Source: UBA6544 sp038131165 (GTDB taxonomy: Bacteria > Pseudomonadota > Alphaproteobacteria > UBA8366). From it: 64,000 nucleotides of DNA. Under the pieces are notes generated by a model. It was not told where the DNA came from. It saw only the letters and a list, made by a program, of their open reading frames with translations, and ran no database searches. Made by a program: the position numbers and the translations under genes. Below are positions 1 through 9,149 of the stretch, piece by piece. Every line of letters begins with the position of its first letter. Position 1 is the stretch's first letter. The DNA lies in assembly GCA_038131165.1 (NCBI GenBank), contig JAYPOZ010000001.1:73782-137781 (forward strand). The letters are read 5' to 3'.

Positions 1-1139
1 AGTTCGAGGTCGAGCGCATCGACGAAATCGAGCGCGAGACGAAACACGACGTCATCGCCTTCCTCACCAATGTCGCCGAGCATGTCGGCCCGGAAGCCCG
101 CTTCCTGCATCAGGGCATGACCTCGTCGGACGTGCTCGACACCTGCCTTGCGGTTCAGTTGACGCAAGCGAGCGACATTCTGCTGGCGGACCTCGACCGG
201 GTTCTCGACGTCCTGGAGCGCCGCGCCAACGAGCACAAGCATTCCATCTGCATCGGCCGCAGCCACGGCATTCACGCGGAGCCCACCACTTTCGGCGTGA
301 AACTCGCGGGCCATTACGCGGAATTCGCCCGCAACAAGAAACGGCTGCAGGAAGCCCGCGCCGAAATCGCGACCTGCGCGATCTCGGGGGCGGTCGGCAC
401 ATTCGCCAATATCGACCCCAGGGTCGAAGCCTATGTCGCGGAGAAACTGGGACTCGCCGTCGAGCCGGTCTCCACCCAAGTGATCCCGCGCGACCGGCAC
501 GCCGCCTTTTTCGCCACGCTCGCCGTCATCGCGTCGTCGATCGAGCGGCTGGCGACGGAAATCCGGCACCTTCAGCGGACCGAAGTCCGAGAGGCGGAGG
601 AGTTCTTTTCGGAAGGCCAGAAAGGCTCCTCGGCGATGCCGCACAAGCGGAACCCCGTACTGACCGAGAACCTCACCGGTCTCGCGCGGATGGTCCGCTC
701 GGCGGTGGTCCCCGCCCTGGAAAACGTGGCCCTTTGGCACGAACGCGACATCTCGCATTCGTCGGTGGAGCGGATGATCGGGCCCGACGCCACGGTTACC
801 CTCGATTTTGCCTTGATGCGGTTGGCGGGAATGATGGATAAACTGCTCGTCTATCCCGAGGCGATGATGTTGAACTTGGAGCGCCTGAAGGGCCTCGTGC
901 ATTCGCAGCGCGTTCTGTTGGGCCTGACGCAGCGCGGGATGAGCCGCGAGGACGCTTATCAAGCCGTGCAGCGCAACGCGATGGATGTCTGGAAAGGCAA
1001 CGCGGCGTTTCTAAACCTTTTGAAATCCGACCGCCAAATCGGCGAATATCTCAGTAACGACGAACTCGAGGAGCTGTTCGATCTCGGCTATCACACGAAA
1101 CATGTGGACACGATTTTCGACCGCGTCTTCGGCGCTTAG
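1..1139 (+). CDS. purB: Adenylosuccinate lyase, 5' end missing
   Basis: This enzyme releases fumarate from SAICAR and from adenylosuccinate, so it acts twice in purine synthesis. The frame is open from base 3 (FEVERIDEIERET...) through the stop at 1137-1139, so the start lies before the window. The fumarase/aspartase superfamily signature GSSAMPHKRNP is encoded near 627-660, and TSSDVLDT near 120 and the HERDISHSSVER stretch near 738-775 are also typical of PurB. About 378 residues are visible of a usual 430-435. The next gene begins inside its last 38 bases. Its position just upstream of purC-purS-purQ-purL, separated only by a secreted protein, a DUF1476 gene and an NRDE gene, matches alphaproteobacterial gene order. 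Confidence 0.97.
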   Translation, partial: FEVERIDEIERETKHDVIAFLTNVAEHVGPEARFLHQGMTSSDVLDTCLAVQLTQASDILLADLDRVLDVLERRANEHKHSICIGRSHGIHAEPTTFGVKLAGHYAEFARNKKRLQEARAEIATCAISGAVGTFANIDPRVEAYVAEKLGLAVEPVSTQVIPRDRHAAFFATLAVIASSIERLATEIRHLQRTEVREAEEFFSEGQKGSSAMPHKRNPVLTENLTGLARMVRSAVVPALENVALWHERDISHSSVERMIGPDATVTLDFALMRLAGMMDKLLVYPEAMMLNLERLKGLVHSQRVLLGLTQRGMSREDAYQAVQRNAMDVWKGNAAFLNLLKSDRQIGEYLSNDELEELFDLGYHTKHVDTIFDRVFGA

Positions 1140-2958
1140 CGCGGGTCTGCTGCTGGCGGCCTGGCTGACAGGCCCCGTCTTTGCCCAGTCCGGCATGCCG
1201 GGACCCGGCGAAGCACCGAGAATCAGTACCGAAAAGGTCGAGGATGCCATCCGTCTGTTGCGGATCGCGGCCCTCAGCCTGAAGCAGGATCCGGATCGCG
1301 GGCGGGCGTTTACCGGCTTGGTCGAAGCCCAACTGATACGGAACAAACTCAAGGCCTCGCAGATCGAGCTCAAGAATATCCGGGACCGACTGTGGCGCGT
1401 AAGGTCCGGCATCCTGACGGCGGATTATCATTTGCGGAAGGGCCGCACCAAGACCGCCCGCCGCACGCTTGCGGAATCCGTCAAGATCGTCCCCACGAAA
1501 GGACGCCAACGGGGCGCCGACGATACCTACCTGGATATCGCGAAACGGCAGGCGGATATGGACGATTTCGCCGCCGCGCTTTCCACGGCGCGGCGCATCT
1601 CCATTCCCCGCGAACGGCTCGACGCTATTCTTCTCATCGCCGACAAGGCCGCCGGCAGCCGCGACTCGAAGATAGCCGCTTCCGCGGGCAAAATGTTCGA
1701 CGAGGCTTTTGCCCTCGCCAAGAGCGCGTATAGCGGCGATGCCTCCTCCGCCGACGTCATGTTGCGCATCGCTCAAGCTCAGATCGACGCCGGCCAGAAT
1801 AATAGCGCTCTCGGCACGTTGCGGTTCCTGCGCCCCATCCTTCTGAAAAACGAATTCGACGGACACCCGGCGCGGGTTGCGAAAATGGCAGGCACCTATG
1901 TTCTGGCCGGAGACAATAATGCGGCCATGTCCCTCGTCCGTTCCGTTCGCGACATCGACGAAAAGGCGCTGACGATGTCTTCCGTTGCCGGCGCCATCGG
2001 CCAGAAGGGCAATATCGATGCCGCCGTTCCGCTCTTCAGCCTAGCCTTCCAGGATATCAAGCGGGTGGAGTCAGAGGAGAAAAGATTCACCGTCGTGAAG
2101 GATCTGGTCTATCGCCAGGCCGAGCTCCGCCGCCACGCCGACGCCTTCAACATGGCCGGATACATCCGGGACAGACGGATGCAGGCTCTCACCATGCTGG
2201 AAATGGGGAAGGCCATGCTGTCGATCGAAGATTATACCAGCGCCGAAAGGGTGACCGATTTTATTCCGTATACCGGCATGCGATCGCAAATCTTCACAGC
2301 GATCGCGAACGTCAAAGGTCTTTCCGGCCAGAAACTCGAAGCGAGCGCTTTACTGGCGAAAGGCCTGGCGGACACGCCCTCGAAGAAAATCAATCCAGAA
2401 AGCCTGGAATGGGCACTCCTCAAGACCATCGATATCCAAAGCCGGGTTGGAGCGCCGGAAGCCGCGGAATCTCTGTTCACGCGCGTCCGGGATTTATCCA
2501 AACGGCTTCCGGACATGAAAGCGCAGGTTTTGATCTTATCGCAGATGGCTGTCGTCTTCGCGCATATCGATAAAAAGCAGAAAGCGCAGGATGACCTGGA
2601 TGTCGCATGGCGTCTCGCCTGGCGCGACACCACGCATCCGGCCTTTGCCGAAATGCTGTCGAGCATCACCGACGCGCAATTGGCCGCGGGGTTCGTCCTT
2701 CAGGCTTTCGACACGGCCGCGCGCATTCCCGACCAACCGGATGGCGGCACGGACCCAGGTGGGGAAAACCGCGCAGACGCAATGCATCCTGTGGAGAATC
2801 CCCGGAACCGGGCCCTTCGCAGTGTCGCGGTCGCCGCTGGATCACAGGGTCAGCCTACGCTGTCAATCCGCGCGGTAAGGGCAATTTCGAACGAAACCGC
2901 GCGCGCATACGCTGTCGCCCAAATCGCCGTGGCCGTCGCCAAGAACGAAAACAAGTAA
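1102..2958 (+). CDS. Secreted TPR-like helical-repeat protein, function unknown
   Basis: This is a 618-residue protein of unknown function. The start at 1102 gives a clear Sec signal peptide: a short basic start (MWTRF), a hydrophobic core (SAGLLLAAWLTGPVF) and an AxA-like cleavage site near residue 29. No later start keeps this signal, so the 38-base overlap with purB appears real. The mature part is alpha-helical and rich in Ala, Leu, Lys and Asp. It has recurring degenerate motifs of the kind A...L..A....A that suggest tetratricopeptide-type repeats (for example around residues 115-145, 220-250 and 290-320). It probably acts in the periplasm as a scaffold. No catalytic motif is visible. 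The repeat assignment is inference from composition. Confidence 0.8.
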   Translation: MWTRFSTASSALSAGLLLAAWLTGPVFAQSGMPGPGEAPRISTEKVEDAIRLLRIAALSLKQDPDRGRAFTGLVEAQLIRNKLKASQIELKNIRDRLWRVRSGILTADYHLRKGRTKTARRTLAESVKIVPTKGRQRGADDTYLDIAKRQADMDDFAAALSTARRISIPRERLDAILLIADKAAGSRDSKIAASAGKMFDEAFALAKSAYSGDASSADVMLRIAQAQIDAGQNNSALGTLRFLRPILLKNEFDGHPARVAKMAGTYVLAGDNNAAMSLVRSVRDIDEKALTMSSVAGAIGQKGNIDAAVPLFSLAFQDIKRVESEEKRFTVVKDLVYRQAELRRHADAFNMAGYIRDRRMQALTMLEMGKAMLSIEDYTSAERVTDFIPYTGMRSQIFTAIANVKGLSGQKLEASALLAKGLADTPSKKINPESLEWALLKTIDIQSRVGAPEAAESLFTRVRDLSKRLPDMKAQVLILSQMAVVFAHIDKKQKAQDDLDVAWRLAWRDTTHPAFAEMLSSITDAQLAAGFVLQAFDTAARIPDQPDGGTDPGGENRADAMHPVENPRNRALRSVAVAAGSQGQPTLSIRAVRAISNETARAYAVAQIAVAVAKNENK

Positions 2959-2967
2959 TCTAGTCGG

Positions 2968-3285
2968 TCAGTCCGAAAGCTCCTTACGCGCGGCTTCCAG
3001 GAGCTTGTCCATTTCCTTGCGCACCAGGTGCTCGCTGATATCGATCCCTTTGCCTTCAAGATCGCCGTGAACCTTGCGCAGAACGTCGTCGTCGCCCGGC
3101 TCGTCGAAATCGGAAACGATCACTTCCTTGGCATACGCATCGGCCTCGGCACCTGAGAGCCCCAGCTTCTCCGCCGCCCAAAGGCCGAGTAGTTTGTTGC
3201 GGCGCGCCTGAACCTTAAACTCCAGCTCTTGGTCGCGGCGGTGCTTTTCTTCGAATCCCTTTTCACGCTTGTCGAACTGGCTCAT
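2968..3285 (-). CDS. DUF1476 protein, F1-ATPase inhibitor zeta-subunit family
   Basis: This 105-residue charged helical protein has the family's conserved N-terminal block, FDKREKGFEEKHRRDQE followed by RRNKLLGLWAAEKLGL. In alphaproteobacteria such as Paracoccus, proteins of this family bind F1-ATPase and block ATP hydrolysis, with the N-terminal segment as the inhibitory part. That role is known for the family and is inferred here. The gene faces away from the purine genes around it and sits between a secreted protein gene (stop 10 bases away, convergent) and the NRDE gene. DUF1476 genes lying next to purC and far from the atp operon are common in this class. Confidence 0.92.
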   Translation of the reverse strand: MSQFDKREKGFEEKHRRDQELEFKVQARRNKLLGLWAAEKLGLSGAEADAYAKEVIVSDFDEPGDDDVLRKVHGDLEGKGIDISEHLVRKEMDKLLEAARKELSD

Positions 3286-3470
3286 TTGGCATCGTCCTCA
3301 GGTAAGTAGTCCTCGCGGTAAAAGCGATCTTTCCGAATGCGCGCTCGGCACCGCCTTTTCACGCTCTAAATATACGGACGAAATCGCGCGTTTCAACGTC
3401 AATGGAATATTTGCCGCAGGCAGGCATCGCCGGTTTGCGCGAAAGCGATCGTACTGGTATTCGAGGCAGC

Positions 3471-4217
3471 ATGTGTTCGATCATCATCCTCCGGCGCCCT
3501 GGGCATGCTTGGCCGCTCATCATTGCCGCCAATCGCGACGAGATGCTCGATCGGCCCTGGGACCCGCCCGGCCGGCATTGGGACGATCGTCCGGAGGTCG
3601 TTGCCGGCCGCGACCGTCTCGCGGGCGGCAGCTGGCTCGGACGAAACGATCACGGCGTCTTCGCCGCCATTCTCAACCGCGAAGGATCGCTTGGACCGAG
3701 CGCCGACAAACGCAGCCGGGGCGAGTTGGTCCTCGAAGCCCTGGATCACGCCGATGCCTCAGATGCTGCGGCGGCGCTCTGCGGGTTGGACCCCCATGCG
3801 TACCGCAGTTTTAATTTGGTCGTCGGAGACAACGCCCACGTATTTCACGTCGCGAACAGAGCGCAGGCACACGCCATCACGGCCGAGGAAATTCCGCCCG
3901 GGCTCTCGATGTTGACGTCGCAAGAAGTAAACGACCGCAGAAATGCCCGGATTGCGGCGTATCTGGCCCAGTTCGAGGCGGCCGCGGCGCCCGACCCGGA
4001 TTCCGGCGACTGGTCGGCCTGGCGGGCCGTCCTCTCGGACGGCACATACGACCCTGCGATCGGCCCCTCGGCCGCCATGTGCATCGAGAGCGACTGGGGT
4101 TTCGGCACGGTCTCCAGCACATTGCTGGCCTTGCCGGCCCCCGGTGCGGAAGATCCCCGCGGCATTTATCTGTTCGCGCCGGGCCGGCCCGATACGGCCG
4201 AATACCTCCCGGTATAG
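3471..4217 (+). CDS. NRDE family protein (TANGO2-like, Ntn-hydrolase fold)
   Basis: This 248-residue protein has the family motif N-R-D-E (AANRDEMLDRP) near residue 20. The start is placed at 3471 because it gives Met-Cys-Ser (MCSIII); the conserved Cys2 is the expected N-terminal nucleophile after Met removal. The frame is also open further upstream to 3402, but that would bury the Cys. Relatives are the eukaryotic TANGO2/DUF833 proteins, whose biochemical activity is unsettled. It lies between the divergent DUF1476 gene and purC, with no sign of being co-translated with purC. Confidence 0.88.
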   Translation: MCSIIILRRPGHAWPLIIAANRDEMLDRPWDPPGRHWDDRPEVVAGRDRLAGGSWLGRNDHGVFAAILNREGSLGPSADKRSRGELVLEALDHADASDAAAALCGLDPHAYRSFNLVVGDNAHVFHVANRAQAHAITAEEIPPGLSMLTSQEVNDRRNARIAAYLAQFEAAAAPDPDSGDWSAWRAVLSDGTYDPAIGPSAAMCIESDWGFGTVSSTLLALPAPGAEDPRGIYLFAPGRPDTAEYLPV

Positions 4218-4344
4218 TTCAGGTAGGCAGCCCGGCTGAATTGTTCCGATCGCGATTGTGCCGCGTCCCTTCAGTTGCTATATGAGGCTCGCGCTTCGGC
4301 GCTTGTCAGACTGCCCTTCCGATGGCGCGATGAGGCCCCCCAAA

Positions 4345-5112
4345 ATGGCAAGACGCAGACGGATCTACGAGGGCAAGGACAAGGTCCTTTACGAAGGCCC
4401 CGAGCCCGGCACCCTCGTCCTTTCCTTCAAGGACGATGTCAGCAGCCATGACGGCGCACGCACCGGTACGATTACCGGCAAGGGTGTGCTCAACAATCGA
4501 ATTTCCGAATTCATCATGATGCGCCTGCACGAGATCGGCATTCCGACGCATTTCGTGCGACGCTTGAACATGCGCGAGCAGCTGGTCCGGGAAGTCGAGA
4601 TCATTCCGTTGGAAATCATGGTGCGCAATGCCGCTGCCGGCCGCTTTGCCGCACGTTTCGGCATCCAGCCGGGCACTCAAATGCCCCGTTCGATCGTCGA
4701 ATATTACTACAAATCGGCGGAGCTCGGCCGGCCCATGGTCACCGAAGAGCACATCACCGCATTCGGGTGGGCAACGCCGCAGGATATCGACGATATGTTG
4801 GCCCTGGCGCTGCGGATCAACGATTTCGTCTCCGGCCTTTTTCTCGGCGCCGGTCTCCGGCTGATCGATTTCCGCTCGGAATTCGGGCGCCTCTACGAAG
4901 ATACCGGCGAAATGCGGGTTGTCCTGGCCGACGAAATCAGCCCCGATTCGTGCCGTATTTGGGATATCGCCACGAACGAGCCTCTCGATTCGGATCGATT
5001 CGAGCTTGAACTTGGCCGCGAATCGGAAGCCTATCAGGAAATTGCCCGTCGCCTCGGCATTCTGTCCGAAGGCGGCCCCATCGATATTCAGGCACCGGAG
5101 GCCGTGGAGTAA
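4345..5112 (+). CDS. purC: Phosphoribosylaminoimidazole-succinocarboxamide (SAICAR) synthase
   Basis: This enzyme joins aspartate to CAIR with ATP to make SAICAR. The chosen start, MARRRRIYEGKDKVLYEG, matches the alphaproteobacterial form and gives 255 residues, the normal length. Upstream in-frame starts at 4258, 4282 and 4330 would add an unconserved basic leader. Family features include YEGKDK at the ATP site, the EIIPLEIMVRN block near residue 90 and LIDFRSEFG near residue 175. The stop TAA overlaps the purS ATG by one base (TAATG), so the two genes are probably translationally coupled. Confidence 0.96.
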   Translation: MARRRRIYEGKDKVLYEGPEPGTLVLSFKDDVSSHDGARTGTITGKGVLNNRISEFIMMRLHEIGIPTHFVRRLNMREQLVREVEIIPLEIMVRNAAAGRFAARFGIQPGTQMPRSIVEYYYKSAELGRPMVTEEHITAFGWATPQDIDDMLALALRINDFVSGLFLGAGLRLIDFRSEFGRLYEDTGEMRVVLADEISPDSCRIWDIATNEPLDSDRFELELGRESEAYQEIARRLGILSEGGPIDIQAPEAVE

Positions 5113-5354
5113 TGAAGGTCAAGGTACACGTAACATTGAAAAACGGCGTCTTGGATCCGCAAGGTAAAGCCGTCGGACATGCCTTGGAAGGGCTTGGCTT
5201 CAACGGCATCGGCTCGGTTCGCATCGGCCGTTACATCGAACTCGACCTCGACGAATCCGATCCCGAAAAGGCCCGCCAGCAAAGCGAGGAGATGTGCAAG
5301 AAGCTCTTGGCCAATACGGTGATCGAAAACTACCGCATCGAAATCGAGCAGTAG
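5112..5354 (+). CDS. purS: FGAM synthetase small subunit PurS
   Basis: This 80-residue protein is the small structural subunit of the three-part PurSQL phosphoribosylformylglycinamidine synthase, where it bridges PurQ and PurL. The pattern KVHVTLKNGVLDPQGKAV at the start and the GxxRIGRYIELDL strand in the middle are characteristic. Its presence explains why the downstream PurL is the short form. It overlaps purC by one base and is followed 16 bases later by purQ. Confidence 0.96.
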   Translation: MKVKVHVTLKNGVLDPQGKAVGHALEGLGFNGIGSVRIGRYIELDLDESDPEKARQQSEEMCKKLLANTVIENYRIEIEQ

Positions 5355-5370
5355 AGGAGCCTGCACCGCC

Positions 5371-6060
5371 GTGAAAGCCGCCGTTATCGTATTTCCCGGA
5401 TCCAATTGCGACCGCGATGCGCAAGTGGCCTTGGAAGAGGCCTCCGGACTGCCGGTTGCAATGGTCTGGCATGGGCAGCACGATTTGCCGAAGGTCGATC
5501 TGATCGTCGTGCCGGGCGGTTTTTCCTATGGGGACTACCTGCGGGGCGGCGCCATGGCCGCCCATTCGCCGATCATGCGCGAAGTGACAGCCGCCGCCGA
5601 CCGGGGAGTGCCGGTACTCGGCATCTGCAACGGGTTTCAGGTACTCACCGAATGCGGCATGTTGCCCGGCGTGCTGATGCGAAACGCCAATCTTAAATTC
5701 ATCTGCCGGAGCGTCCATTTACGGGTCGAGACCAGCCAATCCATCTTCACCGCCGGCTACGAAGAAGGCCAGATCGTCCAGATTCCCGTCGCCCATAACG
5801 AAGGCAATTATTTTGCCGACGAGGAGACCTTGGACCGGCTGGAAGGCGACGGCAGGATCGCATTCCGCTATGCGACACCGGATGGCGATATCGGCCCTGC
5901 CGGTAATCCGAACGGGGCGGCGCGCAACATCGCCGGCATTTTCAACGAGACGAAGACCGTGCTCGGAATGATGCCGCATCCGGAACGCGCCGCCGACGAC
6001 CGGCTCGGCGGGACGGACGGAAAAGCATTGTTCGACGGGCTTGTGGAGGCGCTGGCGTGA
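5371..6060 (+). CDS. purQ: FGAM synthetase glutaminase subunit PurQ
   Basis: This class I glutamine amidotransferase subunit supplies ammonia to PurL in the fourth committed step of purine synthesis. It has 229 residues with the nucleophile Cys86 in GICNGFQ and the His-Glu pair in MMPHPERA near the C-terminus. The start codon is GTG at 5371, preceded by GAGGAG about 12 bases upstream. The last bases overlap the purL start (GTGA), consistent with co-translation of the complex's subunits. Confidence 0.97.
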   Translation: MKAAVIVFPGSNCDRDAQVALEEASGLPVAMVWHGQHDLPKVDLIVVPGGFSYGDYLRGGAMAAHSPIMREVTAAADRGVPVLGICNGFQVLTECGMLPGVLMRNANLKFICRSVHLRVETSQSIFTAGYEEGQIVQIPVAHNEGNYFADEETLDRLEGDGRIAFRYATPDGDIGPAGNPNGAARNIAGIFNETKTVLGMMPHPERAADDRLGGTDGKALFDGLVEALA

Positions 6061-8261
6061 ACGACGAGATGACACAGTCCGAAATCACGCCGGAAGTGGT
6101 CGCCGAACACGGCCTGACACCGGACGAGTACCAGACCGTCCTGGACATCATGGGCCGCGAGCCAAATTTGACGGAACTCGGTATCTTTTCGGTAATGTGG
6201 TCGGAGCACTGCTCCTACAAATCGTCCCGAAAATGGCTGAAGACTTTACCGACGAAAGGCCCTCAGGTCATTCAGGGCCCGGGCGAGAATGCGGGAGTCG
6301 TCGATATCGGCGGCGGACGCGCCGTGGTCTTCAAGATCGAAAGCCATAACCACCCCTCCTTCATCGAGCCTTATCAAGGCGCGGCTACGGGCGTCGGCGG
6401 TATCTTGCGCGACGTCTTCACCATGGGTGCCCGTCCGGTCGCCAACCTCAACGCACTCCGGTTCGGCGCACCCGATCATCCGCGGACCCGTCATCTGGTG
6501 GACGGGGTGGTCGCGGGCATCGGCGGTTACGGAAACTGTATCGGCGTGCCGACAGTGGCCGGCGAGGTCAATTTCCATCCGGCGTATAACGGCAATATCC
6601 TGGTCAACGCGATGACCGTCGGGATCGCCGACGCAGACAAGATTTTCTACTCGGCCGCCGCCGGAGTCGGCAATCCGGTGGTCTATGTCGGATCGCGGAC
6701 CGGACGCGACGGCATTCACGGAGCCACCATGGCGTCGGCGGAATTTTCCGAAGATTCCGAAGAAAAACGCCCGACCGTGCAGGTCGGCGACCCTTTCACC
6801 GAAAAACTTTTGCTGGAAGCCTGTCTCGAGCTGATGGCGACGGATTCGATCATTGCGATTCAGGATATGGGAGCAGCCGGCCTGACGTGCTCGTCGGTCG
6901 AGATGGCGGATAAAGGAGGCGTCGGTATCGAGTTGAATCTCGACGCCGTACCGGCCCGCGAAGACGCGATGACGCCTTACGAGTTGATGCTCTCCGAAAG
7001 CCAGGAGCGCATGCTCATGGTGCTGAAGCCCGAAGCCGAGGCCACCGCGCGCGCGATTTTCGAGAAATGGGAACTCGATTTCGCGGTGGTCGGCCGCATC
7101 ACGGAAACCGGCGCCCTTGTCGTCACGGAGAAGGGCAAAACGGTCGTCGATATTCCCGTCGCTCCGCTGGTGGAAGCTTCGCCGGAATACGACCGCCCGT
7201 ACGACGAGATCGCGGCCCCCGCGATCATCCGCTCGGAGAATGTACCGGATTCGGACGACATTTCAGCCGCGCTTACCCAGTTGATGTCCTCCCCGGACCT
7301 CTGCTCAAGGCGATGGATTTGGGAGCAATACGACCACATGGTCATGGGCGACACGGTACAGCGGCCCGGCGGCGACGCCGCGGTTGTCCGAATCCACGGG
7401 ACGCAACAAGGGCTTGCGGTGACCACCGATTGCACGCCCCGCTACTGCAAAGCCCACCCGGAGACCGGCGGGCGGCAAGCGGTCGCGGAGGCTTGGCGCA
7501 ATTTGACGGCGGTCGGCGCCACGCCCCTTGCGCTGACCAATAATTTGAACTTCGGCAATCCGGAACGGCGGCCGATCATGGGCCAGTTCGTCGGCTGTGT
7601 GAAAGGGATTGGGGCGGCGGCGACGGCCTTCGAATTTCCCGTCGTCTCGGGTAATGTCTCGCTCTATAACGAGACCAACGGCGAGGCGATTCTCCCGACA
7701 CCCGTTATCGGCGGCGTTGGCCTGATCCCGGACATTTCAAACTGCGTCGGCATTGCGCTGCCTGCCTCGGATCAGGCCATCATTCTGATCGGCGAGACTA
7801 CCGGATGGCTCGGAAGTTCGATCTATCTGCGGGAAATCTGCCGGGGCGAGGAAGGGGCACCGCCGCCCGTCGACCTGGAAGCCGAGCGCCGCAATGGCGG
7901 TTTCGTTCGCGATCAGATCCGCGCGGGCAACGTGACGGCCTGCCATGACCTCTCCGATGGCGGTCTTCTTGTCGGTCTCGCCGAGATGGCACTGGCCGGA
8001 AGAATGGGTGCCACCATCAAGGCGACATCGACGTTGCAGCCGCATGCCTGGTACTTCGGCGAGGATCAGGCCCGTTATCTCTGCACCACTTCCGCCGCAG
8101 ACGATTTGATCGCCCGGGCGCGTGAGGCCGGCGTTCCCGCAATGCTGCTGGGCCGTACCGGCGGCGACGAGTTGAATCTCCCGGGAGGAATCACCATATG
8201 CCTCGACAGTTTGCGTGAGTCTCACGAGAGTTGGCTGCCTGACTATATGGCGAAAGCGTAA
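6057..8261 (+). CDS. purL: FGAM synthetase large subunit PurL (short form)
   Basis: This 734-residue ATP-dependent subunit uses PurQ-derived ammonia to convert FGAR to FGAM. It is the small PurL type that works with separate PurS and PurQ. Visible landmarks are MWSEHCSYKSS near residue 45, KIESHNHPS near residue 95, GGYGNCIGVP near residue 158 and SDGG (CHDLSDGG) near residue 633. It starts with GTG at 6057, overlapping the purQ stop by four bases. A Met five codons later is an alternative start. bolA follows after 14 bases. Confidence 0.97.
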   Translation: MNDEMTQSEITPEVVAEHGLTPDEYQTVLDIMGREPNLTELGIFSVMWSEHCSYKSSRKWLKTLPTKGPQVIQGPGENAGVVDIGGGRAVVFKIESHNHPSFIEPYQGAATGVGGILRDVFTMGARPVANLNALRFGAPDHPRTRHLVDGVVAGIGGYGNCIGVPTVAGEVNFHPAYNGNILVNAMTVGIADADKIFYSAAAGVGNPVVYVGSRTGRDGIHGATMASAEFSEDSEEKRPTVQVGDPFTEKLLLEACLELMATDSIIAIQDMGAAGLTCSSVEMADKGGVGIELNLDAVPAREDAMTPYELMLSESQERMLMVLKPEAEATARAIFEKWELDFAVVGRITETGALVVTEKGKTVVDIPVAPLVEASPEYDRPYDEIAAPAIIRSENVPDSDDISAALTQLMSSPDLCSRRWIWEQYDHMVMGDTVQRPGGDAAVVRIHGTQQGLAVTTDCTPRYCKAHPETGGRQAVAEAWRNLTAVGATPLALTNNLNFGNPERRPIMGQFVGCVKGIGAAATAFEFPVVSGNVSLYNETNGEAILPTPVIGGVGLIPDISNCVGIALPASDQAIILIGETTGWLGSSIYLREICRGEEGAPPPVDLEAERRNGGFVRDQIRAGNVTACHDLSDGGLLVGLAEMALAGRMGATIKATSTLQPHAWYFGEDQARYLCTTSAADDLIARAREAGVPAMLLGRTGGDELNLPGGITICLDSLRESHESWLPDYMAKA

Positions 8262-8275
8262 AGGAAATGATTTAG

Positions 8276-8515
8276 ATGCCGATGAGTGCCGTAGAGATCG
8301 AACAAATGATTAAGGAAGCGATTCCGGATGCCGACGTCCGGATAGACGATCTTCGCGGCGATGGCGACCATTACGCGGCCACGATCAGTTCGGCGACTTT
8401 CAAGGGAAAGACGCGGGTGCAGCAGCATCAAATGGTGTATGCTGCCTTGCAAGGACGTATGGGCAACGAGCTGCACGCTCTGGCGCTGCAGACCTCCGCA
8501 CCGGAGGACGGCTAG
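8276..8515 (+). CDS. BolA family protein
   Basis: This is a 79-residue BolA/IbaG-type protein. BolA proteins pair with monothiol CGFS glutaredoxins to bind or move [2Fe-2S] clusters, and grxD follows 30 bases downstream, which supports that role. The conserved HQMVYAAL segment near residue 56 and the final His of HALAL are family marks. A second ATG lies two codons downstream (8282). Upstream bases read AAGGAAATGATTT, giving a ribosome site for either start. The purL-bolA-grxD order is common in alphaproteobacteria. Confidence 0.93.
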   Translation: MPMSAVEIEQMIKEAIPDADVRIDDLRGDGDHYAATISSATFKGKTRVQQHQMVYAALQGRMGNELHALALQTSAPEDG

Positions 8516-8545
8516 AGCCGTGGCTTGGGACAAAAGGAATTCGAA

Positions 8546-8890
8546 ATGAGTGACAATCCGGTATTCGATCGTATCAAGGAAGAAGTTACTTCAAACGACG
8601 TCGTGCTTTTCATGAAAGGATCGCCGGTCTTTCCGCAATGCGGGTTTTCAGCGGCCGTCGTGCAGGCGCTGACTTTGATGGGCGTTAAGTTCAAGGGTGT
8701 CGATGTCCTGCAGGAATCGGAAATTCGCGACGGCATCAAGGCGTTCACCAATTGGCCGACGATTCCGCAGCTCTATGTGAAGGGCGAGTTTGTCGGCGGC
8801 TGCGATATCGTGCGGGAAATGTACGAGTCGGGAGAACTCGGACAGTATTTCTCGGACAAGGGCGTCGAGACCGGCCAGAACGCCGCCTAG
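8546..8890 (+). CDS. grxD: Monothiol glutaredoxin, Grx4 type
   Basis: This 114-residue glutaredoxin has the single-Cys CGFS motif (FPQCGFS, Cys32) that holds a [2Fe-2S] cluster with glutathione. The glutathione-site features WPTIPQLYVKG and GGCDIV are present. It most likely delivers iron-sulfur clusters together with the BolA protein just upstream. The start MSDNPVFDRIKEEV at 8546 follows AAAAGGA. An in-frame codon at 8525 is less likely because it adds an unconserved leader. A strong terminator follows. Confidence 0.96.
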   Translation: MSDNPVFDRIKEEVTSNDVVLFMKGSPVFPQCGFSAAVVQALTLMGVKFKGVDVLQESEIRDGIKAFTNWPTIPQLYVKGEFVGGCDIVREMYESGELGQYFSDKGVETGQNAA

Positions 8891-8917
8891 ATACCCCACT
8901 CCAGAGACATTTGCCGG

Positions 8918-8946
8918 AAACGGCCGCCGCTTTCGGCGGCCGTTTT
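8918..8946 (+). terminator. Rho-independent terminator after grxD
   Basis: A 12-bp perfect stem (AAACGGCCGCCG / CGGCGGCCGTTT) with a CTTT loop ends in a T run. It starts 28 bases after the grxD stop and closes the purine-bolA-grxD transcript. Confidence 0.9.
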
Positions 8947-9149
8947 CTCGTTGGCCGCACGGGATTGGCTCCTGACCGACCCCCCGGACATCCGTGCCGG
9001 GCTCGACGCCTCTGCGGGTTACCGCCCGTTTCCGGCCCGGCGAATTATAAATCTGCAGAGGTGTGCGCCTCGTCACATTGCCAGCATCGACGATTTGTTA
9101 ACTATTAGACGTTAGATTACGTTAAACCGTAAGGAACTGGGGCAGGATC

